64,000 nucleotides of DNA from Streptococcaceae bacterium AF77-01CM03A (GCA_027665725.1 JAQDDS010000003.1:213971-277970), one strand, 5' to 3'. Positions 1-10,037 are shown, counted from the first letter of the stretch. The notes: a model not told the origin generated them from the sequence alone. Translations and numbers: made by a program.

Positions 1-1
1 T

Positions 2-3000
2 TATCGTGCAGTCAATGCAAGCCAAGAAGCAACTATCAAGCATAAAGGGGTGAATGAAGTTATTTTTGAATACGAAAAGATTGAAGATCCAAAACCAGCA
101 ACTCCTGTAACTCCAGTGGTTGATCCAAAAGATGAAGAAACAGAAATTGCTGCTTACGGTCCACTTCCAAGCAAGGCTCAATTGGATTACCACAAGGAAG
201 AATTGGCTGCCTTCATCCACTATGGTATGAATACCTATACCAACTCTGAATGGGGGAACGGCAGAGAAAATCCTCAAAACTTTAACCCGACTAACCTTGA
301 TACAGATCAGTGGATTAAGACTTTGAAGGATGCTGGATTCAAACGAACTATCATGGTTGTAAAACACCATGACGGATTTGTGATTTATCCATCTAAATAT
401 ACAGACCATACGGTGGCTGCAAGTCCGTGGAAAGATGGTAAGGGAGACCTTCTCGAAGAGATCTCTAAATCAGCGACTAAGTATGACATGAATATGGGTG
501 TTTACTTATCACCATGGGATGCCAACCATCCTAAATATCATGTTGCAACTGAGAAAGAGTACAACGAATACTATCTCAACCAACTCAAGGAAATCCTTGG
601 TAATCCTAAATACGGAAATAATGGTAAGTTTATCGAAGTATGGATGGATGGTGCGCGTGGTAGCGGAGCTCAAAAAGTAACTTATACCTTTGATGAGTGG
701 TTCAAGTACATTAAGAAAGCCGAAGGAGATATCGCTATCTTCTCTGCTCAACCGACAAGTGTCCGTTGGATTGGTAATGAACGTGGTATCGCCGGAGATC
801 CAGTTTGGCATAAGGTCAAGAAAGCTAAAATCACTGACGATGTGAAGAATGAGTATCTCAATCATGGAGATCCAGAAGGAGATATGTACTCAGTTGGTGA
901 AGCAGACGTTTCTATCCGTTCAGGTTGGTTTTACCATGACAATCAACAACCAAAATCAATCAAAGATTTGATGGATATCTACTTCAAGTCTGTTGGTCGT
1001 GGAACGCCACTTCTCCTCAATATTCCACCTAATAAAGAAGGTAAATTCGCAGAAGCAGATGTCGCTCGCTTGCAAGAATTCCGAGCAACCTTGGATCAAA
1101 TGTATGCAACTGACTTTGCTAAGGGTGCAACTGTAACTGCAAGCTCTACTCGTAAGAATCACTTGTATCAAGCAAGTCATTTGACAGATGGTAAGGATGA
1201 TACGAGCTGGGCACTAGCAAATGATGCTAAGACAGGTGAATTTACTGTCGATCTTGGACAAAAGAGACGTTTTGACGTAGTCGAACTAAAAGAAGACATC
1301 GCTAAAGGTCAGCGTATCTCTGGCTTCAAGGTTGAAGTTGAACTCAATGGTCGTTGGGTTCCATACGGTGAAGGCTCAACTGTTGGTTATCGTCGTCTTA
1401 TCCAAGGTCAACCAGTAGAGGCACAAAAGATTCGTGTAACCATTACTGGTGCACAAGCGACTCCAATTTTGACAAACTTCTCTGTTTATAAGACACCAAG
1501 CAGTATCGAGAAGACAGATGGTTACCCTCTAGGACTAGATTACCATTCAAATACAACTGCTGATAAAGAGAATACAACTTGGTATGATGAATCTGAAGGC
1601 GTCCGCGGAACATCTATGTGGACTAACCAAAAAGATGCTAGCGTAACCTACCGTTTCACTGGAACAAAAGCATATGTAGTGTCTACAGTTGATCCAAACC
1701 ACGGTGAAATGTCCGTTTACGTGGATGGTCAAAAGGTTGCAGATGTCCAAACCAATAATGCAGCTCGTAAACGTAGCCAGTTGGTTTATGAAACTGAAGA
1801 CTTGGCTCCAGGTGAACATACCATAAAACTCATCAACAAAACTGGTAAAGCTATTGCAACGGAAGGTATCTACACGCTCAACAATGCCGGCAAGGGTATG
1901 TTTGAGATGAAAGAAACGACCTATGAAGTTCAAAAAGGTCAACCGGTTACTGTAACCATTAAACGTGTTGGTGGTAGCAAAGGAACAGCAACAGTCCATG
2001 TTGTAACAGAACCAGGAACAGGGGTTCATGGTAAAGTGTACAAGGACACAACTGCTGACTTGACTTTCCAAGATGGTGAAACTGAGAAAACAATCACGAT
2101 TCCAACTATCGACTTTACAGAGCAAGCTGATTCAATCTTTGACTTCAAAGTGAAAATGACTAGCGTTTCTGACAATGCCCTTCTTGGTTTTGCTTCAGAA
2201 GCTACTATTCGAGTAATGAAGGCAGAATTGCTCCTAAAAGACCAAACAAGCTATGACGATCAGGCAACTCAGCTTGACTATAGTCCAGGTTGGAACCATG
2301 AAACGAACTCAGCGGATAAATACCAAAATACAGAATCATGGGCGTCATTTGGACGTTTGACAGAAGAGCAGAAGAAAAATGCCAGCGTAACAGCCTACTT
2401 CTACGGAACAGGTCTTGAGATCAAAGGATATGTAGATCCAGGACATGGTATCTACAAAGTAACGTTAGACGGTAGAAAAGTCGAGTATCAAGATGGCCTA
2501 GGTAATGCTTCTGAGTACAACGGTAAGAAGTACTTCAGTGGTACAGCCACTACTCGTCAAGGTGGTCAGACTCTTGTTCGTTTGACTGGACTCGAAGAAG
2601 GTTGGCATGCTGTAACCTTGCAATTGGATCCAAAACGTAATGATACTACGAGAAATATTGGTATCCAAGTTGACCAGTTCATCACTCATGGTGAAGGTAG
2701 TGCTCTTTATACCAAAGCAGAGTTAATCCAAGCCATGAAGAACTGGAAGGATGAGTTGGTTAAGTTTGACCAGACAAGCTTGAAGAATACTCCAGAGGCA
2801 CGTCAAGCCTTCAAATCAAACTTGGATAAATTATCTGAGCAACTTTCAGCAAGTGAAGCCAATGCACAAGAAGTTCTGAAGACAGTAGCAGCTTTGCAAA
2901 CGATCCTTGATAAGGAAGAAAATTATGGCACAGATGACGCACCAACGCCAGATCAGCCAGAAGAGCCAAACTATGACAAGGCTATGGCAAGTCTGACCGA

Positions 3001-4999
3001 AGCCATCCAAAGAAAAACAGCTGAGCTCGGTGATGATAAGGAAGCTAAGAAGAAGTTAGTAGAATTAACAGAGCAAGCCTTGACAGCTATCCAAGAAGCC
3101 AAGACTCAGGATGCAGTAGATAAAGCCTTGCAAGCAGCTTTGGCATCTATCAACAGTCTTCAGGCGACTCCGAAAGAGGAGCCGGCTCCAGAAGAACCAG
3201 CGCAACCAGAAGAGCCAAACTATGACAAGGCTATGGCAAGTCTGACTGAAGCGATTGAAAGAAAAACAGCTGAGCTCGGTGATGACAAGGAAGCTAAGAA
3301 GAAGCTAGTTGCATTAACAGAGCAAGCCTTGACAGCTATCCAAGAAGCTAAGACTCAGGATGCAGTAGATAAAGCCTTGCAAGCAGCTTTGGCATCTATC
3401 AATCAGCTTCAAGCGACTCCAAAAGAGGAGCCAGCACCAGAAGAACCAACACAGCCAGAGGTACCAAGCAAACCAGTAGAGCCTAAGCTTGACTACGATA
3501 AAGCTATGGCAAGCTTGTCCGAAGCCATTAAAAGTAAAACAGCTGAGTTGGGTGATGACAAGGAAGCTAAGAAGAAACTAGTTGAACTAGCAGAACAAGC
3601 CTTAGCTGCTATTGAAGAAGCCAAAACTCAGGATGCAGTAGATAAGGCCTTGCAAGACGCTTTGACATCTATCAACAATCTTCAGGCGACACCAAAAGAG
3701 GAACCAGCTCCAGAAGAGCCTGCAAGACCAGAAGAGCCTGCGAGACCAGAGGAGCCAAGTAAGCCAGAAGAGCCTGCGAGACCAGAGGAGCCAAGTAAGC
3801 CAGAAGAGCCTGCAAGACCAGAAGAGCCAAGTAAGCCAGAAGAGCCAAGTAAGCCAGAAGAGCCAAGTAAGCCAGAAGAGCCAAGTAAGCCAGAAGAGGA
3901 AGTGAAACATTCAAATCTTCCAACTGAAGGTGTTAAAGAATTGAGTGTAACTCAACCAAGCCTTGAAGTAACGACAGAGCCAATCGCCTTTAAGACAATT
4001 CGTCGTGAAAATCCTCTTCTTCCTAAAGGTAAGGAACAAGTTGTTTCTGAAGGAAAAGACGGACAAGTAACGACCTATGTAGAAGTTGACGGAAGCGATC
4101 GTAAGGTTGTTAAGGTTGAACGTGAGGAAGCTCAAGACCGCATCGTTGAAGTAGGTACTCAAGAAGGAACTGCTATGCCGACAGAAGGCGTTATGAATTT
4201 GGACTTTAATCTACCAAATTTAAAAGTAGAGAAAGAACCAATCGCCTTCAAGACTGTTCGCCGTGAGAATGCTGATTTAGCTAAAGGTAAGGAACAAGTC
4301 ATTTCTGAAGGAAAAGACGGACAAGTAACGACTTATGTAGAAGTCGATGGTGACAACCGTAAGGTTCTTAAGGTTGAACGTGAGGAAGCCCAAGACCGCA
4401 TCGTCGAAGTTGGAACCAAGGAAGAAAGTCCATCAACTGATAGCACATTGAAGGTCTTGAAAGATTCATCAACAAACTTGAAACTGATTGCTCGAGAAGG
4501 GGACCTCAATGGTGGTTCTGTTCTAGAGGTCGATAAGGTTGCTAACCAAGTCTTGGAAGGTCGCCGTTTCGATGCTTATCAAATTCAATTGAAGAATGAG
4601 AAAGGCGAACTTGTTCAATTGAAAGGTGCAGCCCTTGTTCAAGTCGCTGTGGCGTCTGATGTAGCCAATGTCTATGCTATGAATGCAAATCAAGAATTGC
4701 AAGAAGTGAAGTTTGAACAGAAAGGTTCAGCACTCGAATTTGTAGCTCCACACCTAGGTGTCTATGCGGTAGTCTACAAGGATGCAGTTCAACCAAGTGC
4801 ACCAGCAAATGTAGAAACTCCTGCTCCACAACCTATGGGAGAAGATAAGCCTTTAGCAGAGGCTAAGGGTACTGTAGCAGACTCTACAAGCAAACAGTTA
4901 CCAGCAACAGGAGAAGAAGTAAGTTCAGCTCTCTTGCCTGCCCTTACTCTTGTTTCAGGAATGATGCTATTCTTCTTCAAAAAAGATATGAAGGACTAG
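2..4999 (+). CDS. LPXTG-anchored alpha-L-fucosidase (GH29), 5' end outside window
   Basis: The reading frame is open from the first base, so the signal peptide and true start lie upstream; a GTG at 50 is only the first internal start-like codon. Numbering from that codon (1649 residues), a GH29 alpha-L-fucosidase domain spans about 35-340, with FIHYGMNTYTNSEW, KHHDGF and the WMDGARG segment near 198 that should carry the nucleophile Asp. An F5/8-type C (CBM32-like) domain follows (about 360-485), then Ig/CBM-like modules, three FIVAR-like helical repeats (nt 2969, 3218 and 3491 onward), a Pro-Glu hexapeptide stretch, two G5-type repeats (about nt 3975-4430), and an LPATG sortase signal at 1617-1621 with hydrophobic segment and KKDMKD tail. 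It probably removes fucose from host glycans at the cell wall. The GH29 call is firm; substrate linkage is not visible. Confidence 0.9.
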   Translation, partial: YRAVNASQEATIKHKGVNEVIFEYEKIEDPKPATPVTPVVDPKDEETEIAAYGPLPSKAQLDYHKEELAAFIHYGMNTYTNSEWGNGRENPQNFNPTNLDTDQWIKTLKDAGFKRTIMVVKHHDGFVIYPSKYTDHTVAASPWKDGKGDLLEEISKSATKYDMNMGVYLSPWDANHPKYHVATEKEYNEYYLNQLKEILGNPKYGNNGKFIEVWMDGARGSGAQKVTYTFDEWFKYIKKAEGDIAIFSAQPTSVRWIGNERGIAGDPVWHKVKKAKITDDVKNEYLNHGDPEGDMYSVGEADVSIRSGWFYHDNQQPKSIKDLMDIYFKSVGRGTPLLLNIPPNKEGKFAEADVARLQEFRATLDQMYATDFAKGATVTASSTRKNHLYQASHLTDGKDDTSWALANDAKTGEFTVDLGQKRRFDVVELKEDIAKGQRISGFKVEVELNGRWVPYGEGSTVGYRRLIQGQPVEAQKIRVTITGAQATPILTNFSVYKTPSSIEKTDGYPLGLDYHSNTTADKENTTWYDESEGVRGTSMWTNQKDASVTYRFTGTKAYVVSTVDPNHGEMSVYVDGQKVADVQTNNAARKRSQLVYETEDLAPGEHTIKLINKTGKAIATEGIYTLNNAGKGMFEMKETTYEVQKGQPVTVTIKRVGGSKGTATVHVVTEPGTGVHGKVYKDTTADLTFQDGETEKTITIPTIDFTEQADSIFDFKVKMTSVSDNALLGFASEATIRVMKAELLLKDQTSYDDQATQLDYSPGWNHETNSADKYQNTESWASFGRLTEEQKKNASVTAYFYGTGLEIKGYVDPGHGIYKVTLDGRKVEYQDGLGNASEYNGKKYFSGTATTRQGGQTLVRLTGLEEGWHAVTLQLDPKRNDTTRNIGIQVDQFITHGEGSALYTKAELIQAMKNWKDELVKFDQTSLKNTPEARQAFKSNLDKLSEQLSASEANAQEVLKTVAALQTILDKEENYGTDDAPTPDQPEEPNYDKAMASLTEAIQRKTAELGDDKEAKKKLVELTEQALTAIQEAKTQDAVDKALQAALASINSLQATPKEEPAPEEPAQPEEPNYDKAMASLTEAIERKTAELGDDKEAKKKLVALTEQALTAIQEAKTQDAVDKALQAALASINQLQATPKEEPAPEEPTQPEVPSKPVEPKLDYDKAMASLSEAIKSKTAELGDDKEAKKKLVELAEQALAAIEEAKTQDAVDKALQDALTSINNLQATPKEEPAPEEPARPEEPARPEEPSKPEEPARPEEPSKPEEPARPEEPSKPEEPSKPEEPSKPEEPSKPEEEVKHSNLPTEGVKELSVTQPSLEVTTEPIAFKTIRRENPLLPKGKEQVVSEGKDGQVTTYVEVDGSDRKVVKVEREEAQDRIVEVGTQEGTAMPTEGVMNLDFNLPNLKVEKEPIAFKTVRRENADLAKGKEQVISEGKDGQVTTYVEVDGDNRKVLKVEREEAQDRIVEVGTKEESPSTDSTLKVLKDSSTNLKLIAREGDLNGGSVLEVDKVANQVLEGRRFDAYQIQLKNEKGELVQLKGAALVQVAVASDVANVYAMNANQELQEVKFEQKGSALEFVAPHLGVYAVVYKDAVQPSAPANVETPAPQPMGEDKPLAEAKGTVADSTSKQLPATGEEVSSALLPALTLVSGMMLFFFKKDMKD
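2969..3690 (+). repeat. Three in-frame FIVAR-like repeats in the fucosidase
   Basis: Three copies of a roughly 65-residue helical unit begin at 2969, 3218 and 3491 (spacing 249 and 273 bp). Each opens with YDKAMASL and contains KTAELGDDKEAKKKL and AKTQDAVDKAL. The copies are nearly identical, so they are recent duplications; units like this usually act as wall-spanning stalks. Confidence 0.85.
3700..3900 (+). repeat. Pro/Glu-rich 18-bp tandem repeat in the fucosidase
   Basis: In-frame repeats of PEEPSK and PEEPAR hexapeptides (18-bp units) form an extended linker between the FIVAR-like and G5 modules. The DNA is near-identical from unit to unit, so copy number should vary between strains by slippage without shifting frame. 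Confidence 0.85.
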
Positions 5000-5034
5000 A
5001 ATAGAGAACGTCAAAGGCAGTATCTTGAAATACT

Positions 5035-5064
5035 AAAAAGGAGTCCATTGTGGACTCCTTTTTG
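5035..5064 (+). terminator. Terminator of the fucosidase gene
   Basis: Stem GGAGTCCA/TGGACTCC with a 3-nt loop, flanked by A-run and T-run, lies 36 bp after the stop codon. Confidence 0.85.
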
Positions 5065-5077
5065 TGGGGAAAAATAT

Positions 5078-5122
5078 TTTAAACAGAAAACCCTGAATGG
5101 TTTCCAATTTCAGGGTTTTCTG
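5078..5122 (-). terminator. Terminator of the RpiR regulator gene, overlapping its stop
   Basis: Arms at 5084-5097 and 5108-5122 (CAGAAAACCCTGAA with its complement) form a hairpin that on the minus strand is followed by a T-rich tract. It overlaps the last codons of the regulator gene (stop 5110-5112). Confidence 0.7.
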
Positions 5123-5961
5123 TTTCTTGTGTTTCTGCGATAACCATTTAATCGATTATTTTCCCAGTAGCTATTAAAGATTTTTTCTTTACTTTCGCGA
5201 TCAATTTCTAGGAAATAAGCATAGAGTAAATCAATGATAATCAGCATTGGAAGCTGAGCAGAGATTCGTTGGATATATGAGGCTTGGCTTTGGCTTGCGA
5301 CTAATACTGTTTCTGTAAATGCTTGGGTATCCTTATTCGGTGCACTTGTAAATAGAACTGTCTTAGCTCCCATATCCTGGGCATCTAATAGGCTATCGAT
5401 GATAGATGGTGTTGTTCCTGAGAGGGAAAAACCAAAGACCAAACATTTTTCATCAATAATGCTAGTCGTCCAGGCAAAACCGTCTGGATCTGTTAAGGCT
5501 TCACAGACGACACCTAGTCTCATAAAACGAAGCTTCATCTCACGTGCCACCAAACCAGAACTCCCTGTTCCGAAAAAGTATACACGTTCTGACTGGTCGA
5601 TCATCTGAGCCACACGTTCCAGCTGCTCATCGTCAATCAATCCTTGAGAAATTTCTCGAAGATTTGCATAACTTCTAAGGACTCTCTGAGTTAAAGGATT
5701 CATATCCTGTTGAGGAGCAGAAAGAGTATCTTTTTGTTGCTGATATTTGAAGATGAATTCTCGATAGCCTTTAAAACCACACTTCTTGGCAAAACGAGTG
5801 AGTGCTGCCTGGGAAATATGAAGTTTTTGCGTGACTTGTTGAGAGGATAAGTCATCATTTATGGTATCTGCCTGCAGAAAATAGCGGGCAATTTCTTGCT
5901 CTAAATCGGTCATCTCTTCAAAGTGAAGGTCGATAATCGTAGAGATATCTTGCTTATTCAT
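5110..5961 (-). CDS. RpiR family regulator (HTH + SIS), probable NanR-type
   Basis: A 283-residue RpiR/MurR-family regulator. An N-terminal HTH (about 1-75, with SSQQVTQKLHISQAALTRFAKKCGF) is followed by a sugar-phosphate-binding SIS domain (about 125-260; FFGTGSSG and FGFSLSGTTPS). The start at 5961 is chosen because the minus strand has AAAGGAG just upstream; a longer in-frame extension to 6114 crosses the likely promoter. It is divergent to pbp2B. From memory, the pneumococcal gene in this place next to pbp2B is NanR, the regulator of sialic acid catabolism, so nanR is likely by position, but no nan genes lie in the window. Inverted repeats upstream (5981-6003, 6051-6065) suggest autoregulation. 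Confidence 0.88.
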   Translation of the reverse strand: MNKQDISTIIDLHFEEMTDLEQEIARYFLQADTINDDLSSQQVTQKLHISQAALTRFAKKCGFKGYREFIFKYQQQKDTLSAPQQDMNPLTQRVLRSYANLREISQGLIDDEQLERVAQMIDQSERVYFFGTGSSGLVAREMKLRFMRLGVVCEALTDPDGFAWTTSIIDEKCLVFGFSLSGTTPSIIDSLLDAQDMGAKTVLFTSAPNKDTQAFTETVLVASQSQASYIQRISAQLPMLIIIDLLYAYFLEIDRESKEKIFNSYWENNRLNGYRRNTRNRKP

Positions 5962-5980
5962 GGAACTCCTTTTATAGCTA

Positions 5981-6003
5981 TTTGCCAAAATTACTTTGGC
6001 AAA
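5981..6003. promoter_or_regulatory. Perfect 9-bp inverted repeat in the leader of the RpiR gene
   Basis: TTTGCCAAA - 5 nt - TTTGGCAAA sits between the predicted transcription start and the ribosome binding site of the divergent RpiR gene. Its size fits an operator for a dimeric regulator. Confidence 0.55.
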
Positions 6004-6031
6004 TCTAACAAATAAAATAGCGCTTACCTCC

Positions 6032-6065
6032 ATTATATCATAGAAAATAATTTTTGGACCAAAAA
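6032..6065 (-). promoter_or_regulatory. Promoter of the RpiR gene with overlapping inverted repeat
   Basis: On the minus strand an extended -10 TGATATAAT occupies 6040-6032. A second inverted repeat, TTTTTGG-A-CCAAAAA (6051-6065), covers the place of the -35 box. It shares the TTTGG/CCAAA core with the repeat at 5981-6003. Confidence 0.55.
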
Positions 6066-6106
6066 GGAAAAGTCTTTTCTTTTTCCATAATTTTCGGATT
6101 AAATTA

Positions 6107-6115
6107 TGGTACAAT
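6107..6115 (+). promoter_or_regulatory. Extended -10 promoter of pbp2B-recR
   Basis: TGGTACAAT is an extended -10 element 38 bp before the chosen pbp2B start; no good -35 is seen. Confidence 0.55.
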
Positions 6116-6153
6116 GAAGAGTGTGATTTTGATTAGAAATGAGATTGATGTGT

Positions 6154-8196
6154 ATGAGAAAATTCAATAGCCACTCGATACCGATACGGCTTAATTTGTT
6201 ATTTGCAATCGTCATTTTGCTCTTTTTAGCAATTATTGGCCGTTTGCTTTATATGCAAGTTCTTCATAAGGATTTTTATGAAAACAAACTCGCTTCTGCT
6301 AGCCAAACTCGAGTAACCATGGGTTCCGCTCGTGGAGAAATTTATGATGCAACAGGAAAACCTTTAGTCCAAAACACCGTTAAACAAGTTGTTTCCTTTA
6401 CACGAAGCAACAAGATGACTGCGGCTGATTTGAAGGATATTTCTAAAAAATTGTTGACCTATGTCACAGTCACCTCTCCAGAATTGACGGACCGTCAAAT
6501 GGCTGATTATTACTTGGCTGATGCTGAAGTTTATAAGAAGACAGTTGAAGCTCTTCCAAAAGATAAACGATATGATTCAGATGGTAATCAACTTTCCGAA
6601 TCTGAACTATATAATAACGCTGCTGAGAGTGTTACTTCCAGTCAATTAGACTACTCAGAAGATGAAAAGAAGGCAATCTATATCTTTAGTCAGCTCAATG
6701 CAGTAGAGAATTTTGCAACAGGAAATATTCAAACTGATCCTTTGAGCGATACACAGGTAGCTGTGATTGCTTCTGCATCTAAGGAATTGCCAGGTATTTC
6801 CATCTCTACTTCATGGGACCGAAAAGTCTTAGAAACTTCTCTTTCATCTATAGTTGGAAGTGTTTCGAGTGAAAAATCAGGTCTTCCTGCAGAAGAAGTA
6901 GATGCGTATTTGAAAAAAGGATATTCGCTCAATGACCGCGTCGGTACTTCCTATCTTGAAAAACAATACGAAGAAGTCTTGCAAGGGAAGCGGACCGTCA
7001 AGGAAATCCATTTGGACAAGCACGGAGACATGGAAAGTGTAGAGAATATCGAAGAAGGTAGCAAGGGGAAAAATATCAAATTAACCATTGATTTGGCCTT
7101 CCAAGATAGTGTAGACAGTCTCTTGAAGAGTTATTTCAACTCAGAACTTGCCAATGGAGGAGCCAGATATTCTGAAGGTGTCTATGCAGTAGCCCTCAAT
7201 CCTAAGACAGGTGCTGTATTAGCCATGTCAGGAATGAAGCACAATGTAGAGACTGGAGAACTGACCACAGACTCACTCGGAACTGTCACCAATGTCTTTG
7301 TTCCAGGATCTGTCGTTAAGGCTGCAACTATCAGTTCAGGTTGGGAAAATGGGGTCTTGTCAGGCAACCAAACCTTGACAGATCAACCAATCGTCTTCCA
7401 AGGTTCTGCCCCTATCAATTCCTGGTATACCCCTTATTATGGTTCTTTCCCAATTACAGCCGTTGAGGCCTTAGAATATTCATCCAATACCTACATGGTT
7501 CAAACTGCCCTCGGGATTATGGGACAAACTTATCAGCCTAATATGACAGTTGGGACCAATAATCTTGAGTCTGCTATGGGCAAACTACGTTCAACATTTG
7601 GTGAGTATGGTTTGGGAGTTTCTACAGGAATTGACCTACCAGATGAGTCAACAGGATTTATCCCTAAAGACTATGATTTGGCCAACTATCTAAATAATGC
7701 CTTCGGGCAGTTCGATAACTACACACCAATGCAGTTAGCTCAGTATGTTGCAACTATTGCCAATAATGGTGTCCGCTTAGCTCCTCATATCGTGGAAGGA
7801 GTCTACGACAACAACGAACAAGGTGGTCTAGGAGAACTCATTAAGCAAAATGACAGCACAGAAATGAATAAAATCAATATTTCTGAGTCTGACATGTCTA
7901 TCTTGCAACAAGGCTTTTACCAAGTATCGCACGGAACAAGTGCTCTTACGACAGGTCGTGCCTTTTCAAATGGGGCAGCAGTATCTATCAGCGGAAAAAC
8001 CGGTACAGCCGAAAGTTATGTCAATGGCGGACAAAAAGCCAACAATACCAACGCCGTAGCCTATGCGCCAACCGATAATCCGCAGATTGCAGTCGCAGTT
8101 GTTTTCCCTCATAATACGAATCTAACTAATGGTGTCGGACCTTCGATTGCTCGCGACATTATCAATCTTTACAACCAACACCATCCAATGAACTAG
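6154..8196 (+). CDS. pbp2B: Penicillin-binding protein 2B (class B, transpeptidase)
   Basis: Monofunctional septal/peripheral transpeptidase that cross-links peptidoglycan outside the membrane. One N-terminal membrane helix (about 8-35) precedes the dimerisation and transpeptidase domains. With the ATG at 6154 (680 residues) the catalytic motifs fall at S386-V-V-K, S443-S-N and K615-T-G, the positions used for pneumococcal PBP2B; ATGs at 6139 and 6148 would add five or two residues. Residue 446 after SSN is Thr, so the common T446A penicillin-resistance substitution is absent. recR follows after 10 bp, so the two are probably co-transcribed. None of the possible starts has a strong ribosome binding site. 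Confidence 0.97.
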   Translation: MRKFNSHSIPIRLNLLFAIVILLFLAIIGRLLYMQVLHKDFYENKLASASQTRVTMGSARGEIYDATGKPLVQNTVKQVVSFTRSNKMTAADLKDISKKLLTYVTVTSPELTDRQMADYYLADAEVYKKTVEALPKDKRYDSDGNQLSESELYNNAAESVTSSQLDYSEDEKKAIYIFSQLNAVENFATGNIQTDPLSDTQVAVIASASKELPGISISTSWDRKVLETSLSSIVGSVSSEKSGLPAEEVDAYLKKGYSLNDRVGTSYLEKQYEEVLQGKRTVKEIHLDKHGDMESVENIEEGSKGKNIKLTIDLAFQDSVDSLLKSYFNSELANGGARYSEGVYAVALNPKTGAVLAMSGMKHNVETGELTTDSLGTVTNVFVPGSVVKAATISSGWENGVLSGNQTLTDQPIVFQGSAPINSWYTPYYGSFPITAVEALEYSSNTYMVQTALGIMGQTYQPNMTVGTNNLESAMGKLRSTFGEYGLGVSTGIDLPDESTGFIPKDYDLANYLNNAFGQFDNYTPMQLAQYVATIANNGVRLAPHIVEGVYDNNEQGGLGELIKQNDSTEMNKINISESDMSILQQGFYQVSHGTSALTTGRAFSNGAAVSISGKTGTAESYVNGGQKANNTNAVAYAPTDNPQIAVAVVFPHNTNLTNGVGPSIARDIINLYNQHHPMN

Positions 8197-8206
8197 AAAG
8201 GAAGCC

Positions 8207-8803
8207 ATGCTTTACCCAACACCTATAGCTAAGCTGATTGACAGTTATTCTAAACTTCCGGGTATCGGGATTAAGACAGCAACCCGACTGGCCTTTTATA
8301 CCATTGGGATGTCGGATGATGACGTCAATGAATTTGCAAAAAATCTCCTTGCAGCCAAGCGAGAATTGACCTATTGCTCTATTTGTGGACGCTTGACAGA
8401 TGATGATCCTTGTTCTATCTGTACAGATCCTAGCCGTGACCAGTCTACGATTCTGGTTCTAGAGGATAGCCGAGATGTCGCTGCTATGGAAAACATCCAA
8501 GAATACCACGGACTCTATCATGTCTTGCATGGACTCATTTCTCCTATGAATGGCATCAGCCCAGACGATATCAATCTCAAGAGCCTCATGACCCGTCTCA
8601 TGGATAGTGAGGTTTCAGAGGTGATCGTGGCAACCAATGCGACAGCAGATGGAGAAGCGACATCTATGTATCTCTCTCGTTTGCTCAAACCAGCTGGTAT
8701 CAAGGTGACTCGCCTAGCACGAGGACTAGCCGTGGGAGCAGATATCGAGTATGCGGACGAAGTCACACTCTTACGAGCCATTGAAAATCGGACAGAGTTG
8801 TAA
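8207..8803 (+). CDS. recR: Recombination protein RecR
   Basis: A 198-residue RecR, the usual length. It has the N-terminal helix-hairpin-helix region ([15 protein letters not shown]), a four-cysteine zinc finger (CSIC...CSIC around 57-72), and a Toprim domain (LVLEDSRDV and [15 protein letters not shown]). It works with RecF/RecO to load RecA at gaps. The start has AAGGAAG upstream, 10 bp after pbp2B, an arrangement kept in streptococci. Confidence 0.97.
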   Translation: MLYPTPIAKLIDSYSKLPGIGIKTATRLAFYTIGMSDDDVNEFAKNLLAAKRELTYCSICGRLTDDDPCSICTDPSRDQSTILVLEDSRDVAAMENIQEYHGLYHVLHGLISPMNGISPDDINLKSLMTRLMDSEVSEVIVATNATADGEATSMYLSRLLKPAGIKVTRLARGLAVGADIEYADEVTLLRAIENRTEL

Positions 8804-8848
8804 GTTTGGACAAGTTTACGAATTCAATTCATTTAGTTAAAAAGCAAG

Positions 8849-8880
8849 GAGACCGAATTTGATGTTAACGGTCTCTTTTT
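8849..8880 (+). terminator. Terminator after recR
   Basis: GAGACCG/CGGTCTC stem (8849-8855 and 8869-8875) followed by five T. Confidence 0.85.
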
Positions 8881-8931
8881 ATCTCTCTTAAATTCTAGTA
8901 CCATGTTCAAGTTTAAAAAAAGAAGCAAATA

Positions 8932-8940
8932 TGATATACT
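8932..8940 (+). promoter_or_regulatory. Extended -10 promoter of ddl
   Basis: TGATATACT lies 37 bp upstream of the ddl ATG. Its presence inside the longest open frame argues against a start at 8903. Confidence 0.6.
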
Positions 8941-8977
8941 AAAGAACGAGTATTCTATTAGAATTAGGACAAGCAAT

Positions 8978-10021
8978 ATGAAACAAACGATTATTCTTTT
9001 ATACGGTGGACGAAGTGCAGAGCGTGAAGTCTCTGTCCTTTCAGCTGAGAGTGTGATGCGTGCGGTCAACTACGATCGTTTCACAGTCAAGACTTTCTTT
9101 ATCAGTCAGTCAGGTGACTTTATCAAAACGCAAGAATTTAGCCAAACTCCAGTTCAAGAGGATCGTCTTATGACCAATGCGACCATTGACTGGGGCAAGA
9201 AAATCGCGCCAAGTGCTATCTACGAAGAAGACGCTGTGGTTTTTCCAGTTTTGCATGGTCCGATGGGAGAAGACGGCTCTGTCCAAGGATTTTTAGAAGT
9301 TTTAAAAATGCCTTATGTCGGTTGCAATATCTTGTCATCCAGTCTTGCCATGGATAAAATCACGACCAAGCGTGTTTTAGAATCTGTCGGGATTGCCCAA
9401 GTTCCTTATGTAGCCATTGTCGAAGGGGATGATGCGACTTCTAAAATTGCCGAAGTTGAGGAAAAGTTGACTTACCCAGTCTTCACGAAGCCGTCAAACA
9501 TGGGTTCCAGTGTCGGTATTTCTAAGTCTGAAAATCAAGAGGAGCTCCGCCAAGCTTTGGAACTTGCCTTCCAATATGACAGCCGTGTCTTGGTAGAACA
9601 AGGGGTGAATGCGCGTGAAATTGAGGTTGGTCTCTTAGGTAACTATGATGTTAAGAGCACTTTGCCAGGTGAAGTGGTCAAGGATGTTGCCTTCTATGAC
9701 TACGATGCCAAGTATATCGACAACAAGATTACCATGGACATCCCGGCTAAAATCAGTGATGATGTGGTAGCTATCATGCGTCAAAATGCAGAAGCTGCCT
9801 TCCGTGCTATTGGCGGGCTTGGTCTCTCACGTTGTGACTTCTTCTATACAGATAAGGGAGAAGTTTTCCTAAATGAGCTCAATACCATGCCAGGATTTAC
9901 CCAGTGGTCTATGTATCCATTGCTTTGGGACAATATGGGGATTAGCTATCCAGAACTAATCGAGCGATTAGTTGAGCTTGCTAAAGAAAGCTTTAACAAG
10001 CGTGAAGCGCACCTATTGTAA
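8978..10021 (+). CDS. ddl: D-alanine--D-alanine ligase
   Basis: A 347-residue ATP-grasp ligase making D-Ala-D-Ala for the peptidoglycan pentapeptide. It opens with the typical [13 protein letters not shown], has [12 protein letters not shown] in the N-terminal domain, [12 protein letters not shown] in the ATP-grasp region and [18 protein letters not shown] for Mg and substrate binding. The start at 8978 follows AGGACAAG and gives the usual streptococcal length; the upstream in-frame extension is rejected because the promoter lies in it. It is bracketed by terminators, so it is likely a single transcript ahead of murF, its pathway partner. Confidence 0.97.
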   Translation: MKQTIILLYGGRSAEREVSVLSAESVMRAVNYDRFTVKTFFISQSGDFIKTQEFSQTPVQEDRLMTNATIDWGKKIAPSAIYEEDAVVFPVLHGPMGEDGSVQGFLEVLKMPYVGCNILSSSLAMDKITTKRVLESVGIAQVPYVAIVEGDDATSKIAEVEEKLTYPVFTKPSNMGSSVGISKSENQEELRQALELAFQYDSRVLVEQGVNAREIEVGLLGNYDVKSTLPGEVVKDVAFYDYDAKYIDNKITMDIPAKISDDVVAIMRQNAEAAFRAIGGLGLSRCDFFYTDKGEVFLNELNTMPGFTQWSMYPLLWDNMGISYPELIERLVELAKESFNKREAHLL

Positions 10022-10037
10022 AGATAGCTATAAGGGC

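Noticed and set aside
1547-2125. A 192-codon minus-strand open frame
   Set aside because: Lies wholly inside the fucosidase coding frame, has no start signal and no recognisable motif.
2969-3900. CRISPR-like or satellite array
   Set aside because: All repeats are in frame, protein-coding and without spacers; likewise the 15-bp units at 24229-24318.
3602-3923. Two minus-strand open frames rich in Trp/Leu (LFWLTW repeats)
   Set aside because: They are antisense images of the Pro/Glu repeat of the fucosidase; no ribosome binding site or promoter.
8817-8826. Combox-like TTTACGAATT after recR
   Set aside because: Last base differs from TACGAATA and a terminator lies between it and ddl.
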